From Bacteroides sp. OM05-12 (GTDB lineage: Bacteria > Bacteroidota > Bacteroidia > Bacteroidales > Bacteroidaceae): DNA of 64,000 nucleotides. The position numbers and the translations under genes were made by a program. This document shows, piece by piece, positions 9,641 through 18,030 of the stretch. Where the stretch lies: the NCBI RefSeq assembly GCF_003438995.1, contig NZ_QSUN01000021.1, positions 7,070 to 71,069 on the forward strand, in the 5' to 3' direction. The first letter of the stretch is position 1, and the number at the start of each line of letters is the position of its first letter. The notes under the pieces are model-generated. The model did no database searches and was not told the DNA's origin. It was given only the letters and a program-made list of their open reading frames with translations.

Positions 9641-10915
9641 ATGGCACAACCGTTAGCAGAAAGACTTCGTCCGAAGTCGTTGGATGATTATATCGGACAA
9701 AAACATTTGGTAGGACAGGGGGCGATCCTCCGGAAGATGATCGATGCCGGAAGAATTGCTTCTTTTATACTGTGGGGACCTCCCGGAGTAGGAAAGACTA
9801 CATTGGCGCAGATTATAGCCAATAAGTTGGAAACGCCTTTTTATACACTGAGTGCCGTAACGTCCGGAGTAAAAGATGTGAGAGACGTTATCGATAAGGC
9901 AAAGAATAACCGTTTCTTCTCTCAGGCTAGCCCGATTCTTTTCATTGATGAAATACATCGTTTCAGCAAATCGCAGCAGGATTCATTGCTTGGCGCGGTG
10001 GAGACAGGTACGGTGACGTTGATCGGTGCTACAACGGAGAATCCTTCCTTTGAGGTCATACGTCCGTTGTTGTCCCGATGTCAGCTTTATGTCTTGAAAT
10101 CTCTGGAAAAGGACGACCTTTTGGAGCTGCTCCGGAATGCGATAACAAAAGATGCTGTTCTGAAAGAGAAGCAGATAGAACTGAAAGAGACGGATGCGAT
10201 CTTACGTTATTCGGGAGGAGATGCCCGCAAGTTGCTTAACATCCTGGAACTGGTGGTAGAGGCAGAGACAGAAGTCCCCGTAGTGATAACCGATGAAAAG
10301 GTGGTAGACCGTTTACAGCAAAATCCTTTAGCCTATGATAAAGACGGCGAATTGCATTATGATATTATTTCCGCATTTATTAAGTCTATCCGGGGCAGTG
10401 ATCCCGATGGCGCTATTTATTGGTTGGCGCGTATGGTGGAAGGAGGTGAAGACCCGGCTTTCATCGCTCGTCGTTTGGTTATATCGGCGGCGGAAGACGT
10501 GGGGCTGGCTAATCCGAATGCGTTATTACTGGCGAATGCTTGTTTTGATACAATCATGAAAATCGGTTGGCCGGAAGGGCGTATCCCTTTGGCGGAAACA
10601 ACTATCTATCTGGCTACAAGTCCGAAAAGTAACTCTGCTTATGAGGCTATTAATGAAGCGTTGGGCATTGTGCGGGAGACGGGCAACCTGCCTGTGCCTT
10701 TGCATTTGCGGAATGCACCGACAAAGCTGATGAAGCAGTTGGGCTATGGTAAAGAATACAAGTATGCACATGCGTATGCCGGGAATTTTGTAGAGCAACA
10801 ATTCTTGCCCGACGGGTTGAAAGACAAACGTATTTGGCATCCGCAACAAAATGCAGCCGAAGTACGTTTAAAAGAACACATGAAAACATTGTGGAAAGAT
10901 AAGTTTAACGATTAA
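9641..10915 (+). CDS. rarA: replication-associated recombination protein A
   Basis: RarA/MgsA is an AAA+ ATPase, related to clamp-loader and RuvB proteins, that acts at stalled replication forks. The 424-residue length is typical. It opens with PLAERLRPKSLDDYIGQKHL; Walker A is GPPGVGKTT near residue 47, Walker B is LFIDEIHRF, and sensor 1 is GATTENPSF. The C-terminal MgsA tetramerisation region includes SAAEDVGLANPNAL and the AYAGNFVEQQFLPD stretch. A TAAATTTG -7-like box is about 20 bp upstream. The 2-hydroxyacid dehydrogenase gene follows after 11 bp, so the two are probably cotranscribed. Confidence 0.95.
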   Translation: MAQPLAERLRPKSLDDYIGQKHLVGQGAILRKMIDAGRIASFILWGPPGVGKTTLAQIIANKLETPFYTLSAVTSGVKDVRDVIDKAKNNRFFSQASPILFIDEIHRFSKSQQDSLLGAVETGTVTLIGATTENPSFEVIRPLLSRCQLYVLKSLEKDDLLELLRNAITKDAVLKEKQIELKETDAILRYSGGDARKLLNILELVVEAETEVPVVITDEKVVDRLQQNPLAYDKDGELHYDIISAFIKSIRGSDPDGAIYWLARMVEGGEDPAFIARRLVISAAEDVGLANPNALLLANACFDTIMKIGWPEGRIPLAETTIYLATSPKSNSAYEAINEALGIVRETGNLPVPLHLRNAPTKLMKQLGYGKEYKYAHAYAGNFVEQQFLPDGLKDKRIWHPQQNAAEVRLKEHMKTLWKDKFND

Positions 10916-10926
10916 ATGAAATAAAT

Positions 10927-11886
10927 ATGAAGATAGTTGTGCTAGATGGCTATGCGATGAATCCGGGTGATTTGTCGTGGGAAGAATTGAAGATGCTGGG
11001 TGACGACTGTACGATTTACGAACGTACGTCTCCGGAGGAAGTTCTTGAACGTGCTAAAGGTGCGGAAGTGTTATTGACGAATAAGACAGCATTGAGGGCT
11101 GCACAGATTGAAGCATTGCCTGATCTGAAATATATCGGTGTTCTTGCCACAGGATATAATGTCGTGGATATTGAGGCTGCCAAGAAAAGAGGGATTATCG
11201 TAACCAATATTCCGGCATACAGTACACAGTCTGTGGCACAGATGGTCTTTGCCCATATTCTTAATATTACTAACCGGGTAGAGCATTATTCGGAAGAAGT
11301 GCGAAAAGGGGAATGGACAAGAAGTAGGGATTTCAGTTATTGGAATACTCCTTTAGTGGAATTGAGCGGACTCAAAATCGGTATTGTCGGGCTTGGAAAT
11401 ACAGGACAGGCAACTGCCCGTATTGCATTGGGATTCGGAATGGAGATATATGCGTTTACCTCTAAATCATCACTTCAATTACCACCCGAGATTAAATCGA
11501 AAACATTGGATGAGATATTCTCGGAGTGTGATATTGTCAGCTTACACTGCCCGTTGACGGAAACAACAAGAAACTTGGTTAATGCGGAACGCCTTGCCAT
11601 GATGAAGCCTACAGCTATTCTAATTAATACCGGACGTGGACCGTTGATGAACGAGAAAGATCTTGCCGATGCTTTGAATAATGGAGTGATATCGGCAGCC
11701 GGAGTCGATGTTCTTTCTTCGGAACCACCCAAAGCCGACAATCCGTTGCTCACAGCGAAAAACTGCTTCATTACTCCCCATATTGCCTGGGCTACTCATG
11801 CGGCACGCACACGATTAATGAAAATAGCCGTTGATAACCTTCGTGGATATATTTCCGGCAATGTGATTAATAATGTAGCTAAATGA
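10927..11886 (+). CDS. D-2-hydroxyacid dehydrogenase
   Basis: This 319-residue NAD(P)-dependent oxidoreductase belongs to the glycerate/hydroxypyruvate-reductase branch of the D-isomer-specific 2-hydroxyacid dehydrogenases. The Rossmann signature GIVGLGNTGQA lies near residue 150. The catalytic arginine is in NTGRGP, the glutamate in SSEPP, and the histidine in TPHIAW near residue 286. The N-terminal half supplies the substrate-binding lid (GVLATGYNVVD). It reduces a 2-keto acid such as hydroxypyruvate or glyoxylate; the exact substrate cannot be read from sequence. It lies 11 bp after rarA. Confidence 0.92.
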   Translation: MKIVVLDGYAMNPGDLSWEELKMLGDDCTIYERTSPEEVLERAKGAEVLLTNKTALRAAQIEALPDLKYIGVLATGYNVVDIEAAKKRGIIVTNIPAYSTQSVAQMVFAHILNITNRVEHYSEEVRKGEWTRSRDFSYWNTPLVELSGLKIGIVGLGNTGQATARIALGFGMEIYAFTSKSSLQLPPEIKSKTLDEIFSECDIVSLHCPLTETTRNLVNAERLAMMKPTAILINTGRGPLMNEKDLADALNNGVISAAGVDVLSSEPPKADNPLLTAKNCFITPHIAWATHAARTRLMKIAVDNLRGYISGNVINNVAK

Positions 11887-11998
11887 CGGAACTGTCTATA
11901 CGGGATGTTGGATAAGATGGCTTTTTAGGAATAATAATGGTGATAGATTAAAGCATTTTTCTAACTTTGTATTCAAACATGCTAAAATAGAGTTGTGT

Positions 11999-12223
11999 AT
12001 GAACGCTGAATTGAAGAATAAAATAGAATATATTGTAGTTTGTATTTCGGAGTTTGCCAATCGGCATACATTATCTTTCCGTCAGGCATTCAACTATCTG
12101 GATTTCTACAAAGGCATTGATTTTCTTGATAAATGTTATGAGGCTGAACATCAATTTTCGATAGATGACGCTATTGATGATCTAACTGACTATTGTCGTC
12201 GTCATGGAGGGGCATTGGTATGA
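11999..12223 (+). CDS. DUF3791 small protein
   Basis: A 74-residue acidic, helical protein. ATG 11999 is chosen over TTG 11993; a TAACTTTG -7-like box lies at 11962-11969. The sequence AFNYLDFYKGIDFLDKCYEAEHQFSIDDAIDDLTDYCRRHGG fits the DUF3791 family, whose members sit beside DUF3990 genes. Its stop overlaps the start of the next gene (ATGA), so translation is probably coupled. It could be the antitoxin or accessory partner of the DUF3990 protein; this is inferred from gene arrangement. Confidence 0.75.
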   Translation: MNAELKNKIEYIVVCISEFANRHTLSFRQAFNYLDFYKGIDFLDKCYEAEHQFSIDDAIDDLTDYCRRHGGALV

Positions 12224-12699
12224 AACTATATCATGGCTCGAATGTGAATATCGAAAGTATAGATTTATCGAAATCAAAGCCTAATAAAGATTTTGGTAAG
12301 GGTTTCTATTTATCGGGTAATGAAGAACAAGCATTTGCAATGGCAAGTCAAAAGGTGATTCAGATGGAGAGCGGTAGTGAAACCATAAATGTATATGAGT
12401 TTGAAGAACGCCATTTAACGGATGGTAGTTTAAATGTGAAGATCTTTGAAACTTACGATGAGGAATGGGCTGAGTTCATCCTGAAGAACAGGAATAAGAA
12501 GAATACCGGAAAGATGCATGATTATGACATTGTGGTAGGTCCGATTGCCGATGATAAAGTTGGGGTACAGATACGTTTGTTTATGGAGGAATATATTGAT
12601 ATTACTACGTTACTGAATCGGTTGAAGTTTATAAAAGGCATGACCGTACAGTATTATTTCGGGACGGAACGTGCTATACAGACATTAAAGAAGTTATGA
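12220..12699 (+). CDS. DUF3990 ADP-ribosyltransferase-like protein
   Basis: This 159-residue protein starts at 12220 (MKLYHGSNVNIESIDL), overlapping the upstream stop by 4 bp; a longer upstream start is unlikely. The YHGS at the N-terminus and KDFGKGFYLSGNEEQAFAMA that follows match DUF3990. That family is thought to have an ADP-ribosyltransferase-like fold, with the histidine and the GFY tyrosine lining the NAD pocket. A candidate acidic residue lies in WAEFILKNR. It is flanked on both sides by small DUF3791-type genes with overlapping starts, the arrangement expected of a toxin with antitoxin-like partners. No activity has been shown here. Confidence 0.8.
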   Translation: MKLYHGSNVNIESIDLSKSKPNKDFGKGFYLSGNEEQAFAMASQKVIQMESGSETINVYEFEERHLTDGSLNVKIFETYDEEWAEFILKNRNKKNTGKMHDYDIVVGPIADDKVGVQIRLFMEEYIDITTLLNRLKFIKGMTVQYYFGTERAIQTLKKL

Positions 12700-12914
12700 G
12701 TGACAAACAATTTTTGATAGAGAGTATAACGAAAGATATCGTGTCATATCTGATAGAGGATTATGGTATGGACTTGCAGACTGCTTTGCGCCGTTTTTAT
12801 AATTCGGATACCTATGCTAAATTGTTGGATGAACGTAGCGGGCTATACACGCAAAGTTCTGCATACATATATGACTTTTTAAAACATGAGTTAAGGACCG
12901 GGAAAATGGGATAG
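12696..12914 (+). CDS. second DUF3791-like small protein
   Basis: A 72-residue helical protein whose ATG overlaps the DUF3990 stop (ATGA). The core IVSYLIEDYGMDLQTALRRFYNSDTYAKLLD is similar in plan to the first DUF3791 gene but clearly diverged. It completes a three-gene set with overlapping reading frames and is followed by a terminator. It is probably an accessory or antitoxin component of the DUF3990 module. Confidence 0.7.
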   Translation: MSDKQFLIESITKDIVSYLIEDYGMDLQTALRRFYNSDTYAKLLDERSGLYTQSSAYIYDFLKHELRTGKMG

Positions 12915-12933
12915 CCTTGTGCTTGTCAAACTA

Positions 12934-12972
12934 AATCGGCTGTCTCGCTTAGGCGGGGCAGCCGATTATTTG
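12934..12972. terminator. bidirectional terminator between DUF3990 module and wecB
   Basis: AATCGGCTG (12934-12942) pairs with CAGCCGATT (12959-12967), with an inner CTCGC/GGCGGG stem and T-rich sequence after it. It separates convergent transcription units. Confidence 0.8.
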
Positions 12973-13034
12973 TTCTATACCTTTCAGTACCTATTATTTC
13001 TTCAGTATCCAATACCGGCTTATCCATGCTTATT

Positions 13035-14129
13035 TTAAGAAACCGGATTCTCAAGCAACAGGTGGACGATTCTCTCTGCTGTACGCCCATCCCATCTTTC
13101 GGGTAATGAACCGCTTTTCCATTCTCCGTTTTGAAGACGTTTCATTGCTTTTTCCAACTGTTCCGGGTCTTCTCCGATCAGTTCATTAGTTCCTATGCTG
13201 ACGGTTTCCGGATGTTCTGCGTAATTGTTCAGCGTGATGCAGGGAATGCCTAAGAAAGTAGCTTCTTCCGCCACATTGCCGGAATCTGTAACGATTGCCT
13301 TTGCATTTGCCTCCAGATAACCGAATGCAAGATAGCTTTGCGGTTGTAGGATATGCAGGTTGGGGGCTGTGATGTCAAGTTCTGCAATACGGTTGCGCAC
13401 GTATGTATGCAGTGGGGCAATGATAGGAGTGCCGTTGGCTTCGGCTATCAGGGTGCGCAGCAAATTGGCGAAGTTCTCTGTATTGTCAATCAGCGCATGA
13501 CGATTAACGGTCAATAAAATATATCCTTGTTCTTTCAGGTTCAGGATATTGAAACACGCCGGACGAAGAAGACGGTTACGGTTGTACCGCAGACTGTCTA
13601 TCAGGATATTGCCTACTAAATATACATTCTCGCTACCTGTTCCTGTTTGGTTCAGATTACGGTTGGCAACCATCCCTGCGGTAAAAAGATAATCAGACAG
13701 GCCGTCTGTAATCATCCGGTTCACTTCTTTAGGCATATTCATATCGAATGAACGTGTTCCGGCAACAAGGTGAGCTACCTTTATACCGCGTTTCTTGGCA
13801 ACAATGGCACATGCCATGGTAGAGGTAAGATCATCTACCACCATGACCACATTGGCGGGATGCTCTTCCAGCTCTTTAGTAAAAGAAAACATAATACCTC
13901 CGGCGCGCTCTGACAAGTTTTCATAGCCTACACCAAGATAGACATCCGGTTCATGCATATCCAGATCTGCAAATAATGAAGCATCCAGACTTGTATCGTC
14001 ACTGGGACCTGTATAGACGATTCTGCATGAAATATCTTTGCCTTCTTCGCGGGCATGGTTAATGGCTCTTGCAAGGGGGGCAATCTTAATAAAGTTGGGA
14101 CGTGCGCCGGCTACTATGCATATTTTCAT
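13035..14129 (-). CDS. wecB: UDP-N-acetylglucosamine 2-epimerase (non-hydrolysing)
   Basis: This enzyme interconverts UDP-GlcNAc and UDP-ManNAc for surface polysaccharide synthesis. It has 364 residues with the family N-terminus CIVAGARPNFIKIAPLARAI. Other family landmarks are the VMVVDDLTSTMACAI stretch (usually HGDTxT; here VDDLTST), HLVAGTRSFDMNMPKEVNR (usually HVEAGLRS), VTDSGNVAEEATFLGIPCIT and the C-terminal TVSIGTNELIGEDP. The HGDT and EAGLR segments differ from the common form (VDDL, VAGTR), so this belongs to a divergent subgroup and may act on a related sugar nucleotide. It is transcribed divergently from the TRIC-like gene. Confidence 0.85.
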   Translation of the reverse strand: MKICIVAGARPNFIKIAPLARAINHAREEGKDISCRIVYTGPSDDTSLDASLFADLDMHEPDVYLGVGYENLSERAGGIMFSFTKELEEHPANVVMVVDDLTSTMACAIVAKKRGIKVAHLVAGTRSFDMNMPKEVNRMITDGLSDYLFTAGMVANRNLNQTGTGSENVYLVGNILIDSLRYNRNRLLRPACFNILNLKEQGYILLTVNRHALIDNTENFANLLRTLIAEANGTPIIAPLHTYVRNRIAELDITAPNLHILQPQSYLAFGYLEANAKAIVTDSGNVAEEATFLGIPCITLNNYAEHPETVSIGTNELIGEDPEQLEKAMKRLQNGEWKSGSLPERWDGRTAERIVHLLLENPVS

Positions 14130-14212
14130 ATCTTCTCTGATTTAGTGTTGCACAAAAGTACATTATCTTTCGGAATTATGCCTTATCTTTGTAGCAGAAA
14201 ATAATAAGAACT

Positions 14213-14848
14213 ATGCCTGCATTCGTACAGATATTAGAGTTTATAGGAACTTTTGCTTTTGCTATCAGTGGTATCCGATTGGCATCGGCAAAAAGGTTTG
14301 ATTGGTTTGGAGCATACGTCGTAGGAGTGGCTACGGCTATCGGTGGCGGTACAATCCGTGATCTTCTTCTGGATGTAACTCCCTTCTGGATGACAAATCC
14401 CATTTACCTGATTTGCTCGGCTTTAGCCTTGTTTTGGGTTATTTTGTTCGGGAAGAATCTGATTCATCTTCATAACACCTTTTTCATATTCGACTCTATC
14501 GGTCTGGCATTGTTTACAGTCGTCGGCGTTGAAAAGACACTTGCTTTGGACTATCCGGTTTGGGTAGCTGTCATCATGGGTACTATAACCGGTGCGGCAG
14601 GAGGAGTGATACGTGATATCTTTATCAATGAGATACCGTTGATCTTCAGAAAAGAGATTTATGCCATTGCCTGTGTTGTAGGCGGTATGGTTTACGGTCT
14701 TTGCCATTGGGTAGGTATGGATACTATATTGACACAGATTATCAGTGGAGCCGGTGTGTTTATGGCACGTACTTTGGCGGTGAAATATAAGATTTGCCTG
14801 CCCATCCTGAAAGGTGAGAGTGCGGAGGAGCAAACCCCTGAAAAATAG
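14213..14848 (+). CDS. TRIC-type trimeric cation channel family membrane protein
   Basis: A 211-residue integral membrane protein of the UPF0126/YicG family, which is related to TRIC cation channels. About seven hydrophobic helices are visible. Two internally repeated glycine-rich motifs, AIGGGTIRDLLLD and GAAGGVIRDIFIN, are diagnostic. In bacterial TRIC structures they line the pore of a homotrimer that conducts K+/Na+. A TATCTTTG -7-like box lies about 20 bp upstream (14184-14191). It is a single-gene unit. Confidence 0.88.
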   Translation: MPAFVQILEFIGTFAFAISGIRLASAKRFDWFGAYVVGVATAIGGGTIRDLLLDVTPFWMTNPIYLICSALALFWVILFGKNLIHLHNTFFIFDSIGLALFTVVGVEKTLALDYPVWVAVIMGTITGAAGGVIRDIFINEIPLIFRKEIYAIACVVGGMVYGLCHWVGMDTILTQIISGAGVFMARTLAVKYKICLPILKGESAEEQTPEK

Positions 14849-14892
14849 ACAAAGAATACTTGCATCCCGATAATATTTGAGACGCGAGTATT

Positions 14893-15867
14893 TTAAAATT
14901 GTTCCAATACCTGAATCCTTTTCTCAATAGGGGGGTGGGTGGCAAATAAACCGCTAAGTCCGCTAAGCGCACTACTAGCTTGCTTGCCGGGATGCTGAAT
15001 GAACAGTTGTGCCACATCTTCCCGCTTCACAGCTTCGATATCCGGATCGGCAGATATTTTCCGGAGTGCATTTGCCAATGCCAAAGGATTCTTTGTCATC
15101 TCGGCAGATCCTGCATCGGCAAGATATTCTCTTTTTCTGGAAATAGCGAAACGCATGAGGGTAGCGAAGAAATAGCCGATAGCGGCAACCAACATAGCAA
15201 GTAGAATGATAACAACGGCTCCTCCGTTCTTGTCATTTTTATTACTTCTGGTAAAAGAGGAGTAATATGCGGAACGTAATGCTATTTGTGCAATCATAGA
15301 GAAGATACCGACGAAAACAATGGAAATGATGAGCAGACGTACGTCATGGTTGCGGATATGTGAAAGTTCATGAGCGATAACTGCCTCTAATTCCGCATCT
15401 TCCAGTTTGTCTATGATACCTTTTGATAAAGTTACCGTGTAGGTACTTTCATTGATTCCGCTTGCATATGCGTTTAATGAATCATCGTAAATAATGTTGA
15501 TTTTAGGCATTTTCATCCCCTGACTCATGCAAAGATTCTCAACCAGATTATACACACGGGGATTGTTTTTACGTTCAAGAGGTTTAGCTCCTGTTGCCGA
15601 ATTTATAATGCCGGTATTGGCAAAATAGGCGATAAGGAACCAAATAAGCACTCCGCCGATAACGTAAGGTAATATATGCACGAACATTGCCGTAGTATAT
15701 GTCAGTAGTTGGGAAGTGGTGACTTCGTCATCCTGAACTGCCAATAAATGCAGCAGGTAACAGAATAAATAAGTCAGGCCTACCACGAGGCAAGGAAATA
15801 AAATTAATAAAAGCAGTGAACGGAAATTGTTCCTGCTTTTCTGGGTTTGAATACCTATATATTGCAT
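14893..15867 (-). CDS. M48 family metalloprotease (HtpX-like)
   Basis: A 324-residue membrane zinc protease of the M48/HtpX type. There are two N-terminal membrane helices (residues 17-40 and 60-85), then IINSATGAKPLER. The zinc motif HEXXH appears as AHELSHIRNHD, and the third ligand is the glutamate in REYLADAGSAEMT. The C-terminus FATHPPIEKRIQVLEQF is the usual HtpX ending. It is encoded 19 bp downstream of lemA on the same strand. The LemA-HtpX pair is a conserved envelope arrangement linked to quality control of membrane proteins. Confidence 0.93.
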   Translation of the reverse strand: MQYIGIQTQKSRNNFRSLLLLILFPCLVVGLTYLFCYLLHLLAVQDDEVTTSQLLTYTTAMFVHILPYVIGGVLIWFLIAYFANTGIINSATGAKPLERKNNPRVYNLVENLCMSQGMKMPKINIIYDDSLNAYASGINESTYTVTLSKGIIDKLEDAELEAVIAHELSHIRNHDVRLLIISIVFVGIFSMIAQIALRSAYYSSFTRSNKNDKNGGAVVIILLAMLVAAIGYFFATLMRFAISRKREYLADAGSAEMTKNPLALANALRKISADPDIEAVKREDVAQLFIQHPGKQASSALSGLSGLFATHPPIEKRIQVLEQF

Positions 15868-15886
15868 TTTTTACGATAGATCACAG

Positions 15887-16444
15887 TTAAAACTTGATTT
15901 TGGGCGCTTCTTCAAGGTTAGCTCTTTCCGTACCTAAGTCGAACATCATTTCTTTGTGGAAACCAAACATTCCAGCGATAAGATTGGACGGGAAAGTCTG
16001 TACAGCGTTATTGAGTTCTCTGGTAGCAGAGTTAAAGTAACGGCGAACGGCTGCCAACTTATTTTCTATATCGGATATTTCTCCTTGTAACTGCAAGAAG
16101 TTTTGATTGGCTTTTAAATCGGGATATGCTTCAAGGGTGATTTTTAATCCTGCCAATGCAGAACTGAGAGCATTTTCCGCAACAATTTTATCATCAATGC
16201 TTTTGGCGTTGATGGCTCCGTTTCGTGCGCTGACCACACGGTCTAAAGTCTCTTTTTCATGAGCCGCATAACCTTTTACTGTTTCAACAAGCTGTGGCAC
16301 AAGGTCGTGGCGTTGTTTTAGTTGAACATCAATATCGGCGAAAGCATTTTCACGATTGTTTCGTAGTTTAACCAAGGTATTGTACATAGAAACTATAATG
16401 ATAGCTAAAAGGGCAATTATGCCAACAACGATCCATACTGTCAT
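15887..16444 (-). CDS. lemA: LemA family protein
   Basis: A 185-residue protein with one N-terminal membrane helix (VWIVVGIIALLAIIIVSMY) and a long helical bundle. The family core is clear: NAFADIDVQLKQRHDLVPQLVETVKGYAAHEK, then RNGAINAKS, KLAAVRRYFNSATRELN and FPSNLIAGMFGF. LemA proteins have an anti-parallel helical bundle facing the periplasm. It is the upstream gene of the lemA-htpX pair. No enzymatic role is known. Confidence 0.93.
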   Translation of the reverse strand: MTVWIVVGIIALLAIIIVSMYNTLVKLRNNRENAFADIDVQLKQRHDLVPQLVETVKGYAAHEKETLDRVVSARNGAINAKSIDDKIVAENALSSALAGLKITLEAYPDLKANQNFLQLQGEISDIENKLAAVRRYFNSATRELNNAVQTFPSNLIAGMFGFHKEMMFDLGTERANLEEAPKIKF

Positions 16445-16632
16445 AACTTAATTTTGTTTTTGGTTAATAATAGATGAGTCAAAAGTAGTATAATAATATG
16501 GAAAGTGGGCTTTATCCATTAATAAAAAATATTAATACTCTGACTATTCATGTTTAAATTCTATTCGGTGATATTCTAATAGTTGCCGGGTATGGCATTT
16601 TCGATATTTTTTTATGATAACTTAGAGTGTAA

Positions 16633-16703
16633 GCATACGGTCGATCGTTTACAAACGATAGGAGTTTATGAACAAAGGACCGTATCTTTGTCTACAAACG
16701 ACC
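16633..16703 (+). repeat. dispersed intergenic repeat, copy A
   Basis: This copy begins GCATACGGTC, contains CAAACGATAGGAGTTT and later GGACCGTATC. It aligns over about 70 bp with the reverse complement of 27747-27822. It includes the inverted motif pair TACGGTC/GACCGTA and can fold on itself. It lies upstream of lemA's divergent side, outside any gene. Confidence 0.75.
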
Positions 16704-16715
16704 TGATGTTTTATA

Positions 16716-16827
16716 AATTGCACAAGGGAGCGTTGCTTAACACTCAAGGGGGTGATGACTAACGCCCAAGGGAGTGATAGCTTACATCTACGGGGGCGTA
16801 GGCCAACACTCCCTTAGGCGTTTTAGC
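16716..16827 (+). repeat. 22-bp degenerate tandem repeats, five units
   Basis: Units of 22, 22, 22, 22 and 24 bp start at 16716, 16738, 16760, 16782 and 16804. Most share a core like CAAGGGRGYG preceded by an A/C-rich half. Substitutions sit at corresponding positions of each unit. There is no ORF. It could be an array of protein-binding sites or a variable-number repeat. Confidence 0.7.
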
Positions 16828-16943
16828 TTGCTTATTTTGCTGATTCAGCTGTTTTAACTTTTACTTATACTTGCCTTCACCTTATCACTATTTACTCTTA
16901 TGTCATTGATTACTATTTAACTAGAGTGAAGGCACTACTTTTT

Positions 16944-16967
16944 TGAACTGCACCCCAAAAGTTGGGC
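16944..16967 (+). mobile_element. solo IS3-family-like inverted-repeat end (relic)
   Basis: TGAACTGCACCCCAAAAGTT followed by GGGC has the form of a terminal repeat of IS3/IS150-group elements (TG...CCCC-AAAAGTT). No matching second end or transposase was seen within 1 kb, so if real it is a leftover end. Recognition is from motif shape only. Confidence 0.35.
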
Positions 16968-17223
16968 GATAATTTTGTCAAAAATAGAATCTGTGTGGTG
17001 AAAATAGTTTAGATAAAGTTCATTTCTATAACTTTAGTGTGACTTGCATTAGTGGTTTCTACACCTAAAAACTGTTTTTTTAGGGTGTAAAAATGTTCAA
17101 AAAGTGAGAATTGTCAATTATCCCCCCTTTTATTGACGAAAATAAGGTTATCGTAATGTATAACTATTCGTAACATTGCATCGAGAGAATTAAAAAATAT
17201 TATTGATTAAAAGGAGGGACGGT

Positions 17224-17730
17224 ATGAAAAGTGTTAGTTTTAGAAAAGACTTGTTAAGTATACAAGAAGAGCTACTGAGATTTGCCTATAAATTGACAGC
17301 AGACAGAGAAGAAGCAAATGACCTGTTACAGGAAACTTCATTGAAGGCGTTGGATAATGAAGACAAATATATACCAGACACAAACTTTAAAGGTTGGATG
17401 TATACCATTATGCGTAATATATTCATCAATAATTATAGAAAAGTAGTACGCGACCAGACATTTGTAGACCAAACAGATAATCTATATCATTTGAGCCTTC
17501 CGCAAGACTCGGGTTTTGACAGTACGGAAGGTGCGTATGATATCAAAGAAATTCACCGGATAATGAATGCACTTCCAAAAGGATATAAAATCCCGTTTGC
17601 CATGCATGTTTCCGGATTTAAATACCGTGAGATTGCCGATAAGCTGAATTTACCTTTGGGTACGGTTAAAAGTCGTATCTTCTTTACCCGTCAACGCTTA
17701 CAAGAACAACTAAGAGATTTTGTAGAATAG
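17224..17730 (+). CDS. ECF-family RNA polymerase sigma factor
   Basis: A 168-residue sigma-70 family protein with only regions 2 and 4, as in extracytoplasmic-function sigma factors. Region 2 is LRFAYKLTADREEANDLLQETSLKAL; region 4 is the HTH FKYREIADKLNLPLGTVKSRIFFTRQRL. The start at 17224 is fixed by AGGAGGG seven bases upstream; a TTG at 17203 is rejected. There is no anti-sigma gene next to it, so control may be transcriptional or through a distant partner. The long repeat-rich leader upstream is notable. Confidence 0.9.
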   Translation: MKSVSFRKDLLSIQEELLRFAYKLTADREEANDLLQETSLKALDNEDKYIPDTNFKGWMYTIMRNIFINNYRKVVRDQTFVDQTDNLYHLSLPQDSGFDSTEGAYDIKEIHRIMNALPKGYKIPFAMHVSGFKYREIADKLNLPLGTVKSRIFFTRQRLQEQLRDFVE

Positions 17731-18030
17731 TTTCATATAATAATAGTAGTATTTTGTTGTGATAAGGAGTAAGTCGAAGTGATTTCGATTTGCTCTTTTT
17801 TTATTGTAATAAGGGGAAGATGCCAACCATATTTCTTCAAGTTACAAAGTTATAAATATTAATCAAAAATCCTAGTGCAAAAGATTCTTTTTTGACAATA
17901 TGATATAAAACATTAATATTACGGTGAAAAATATAGCATTTTTAGATGAATTGTTGTTTGTGTTTTGCTATATTTGTAGAAGAATGTTTTTAACCTTGTT
18001 CTTTGTTACCTTTTAGACCTTTATACGATT
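17731..18030. promoter_or_regulatory. terminator of the sigma gene and leader of the carboxyltransferase
   Basis: GAGTAAGTCGAA (17767-17778) pairs, with G-T wobbles, with TTCGATTTGCTC (17784-17795), followed by seven T: an intrinsic terminator. A TATATTTG -7 box at 17969-17976 probably starts the next transcript, giving a leader of about 50 nt; its -33 element is not clear. Confidence 0.65.

Larger units (their letters stand above)
16445..17223. other. 779-bp gene-free region before the ECF sigma gene
   Basis: No ORF here is convincing. The region holds the GCATACGGTC repeat (16633-16703), five 22-bp tandem units (16716-16827) and an IS3-like end (16944-16967). It also has a hairpin (ACACCTAAAAA at 17061 against TTTTTTAGGGTGT) that may terminate a short transcript ahead of the sigma gene. 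These are described separately. Confidence 0.7.

Noticed and set aside
16804..17060. A full insertion sequence around the IS3-like end
   Set aside because: No transposase frame or second end in the 780-bp gap; only a single end-like motif.
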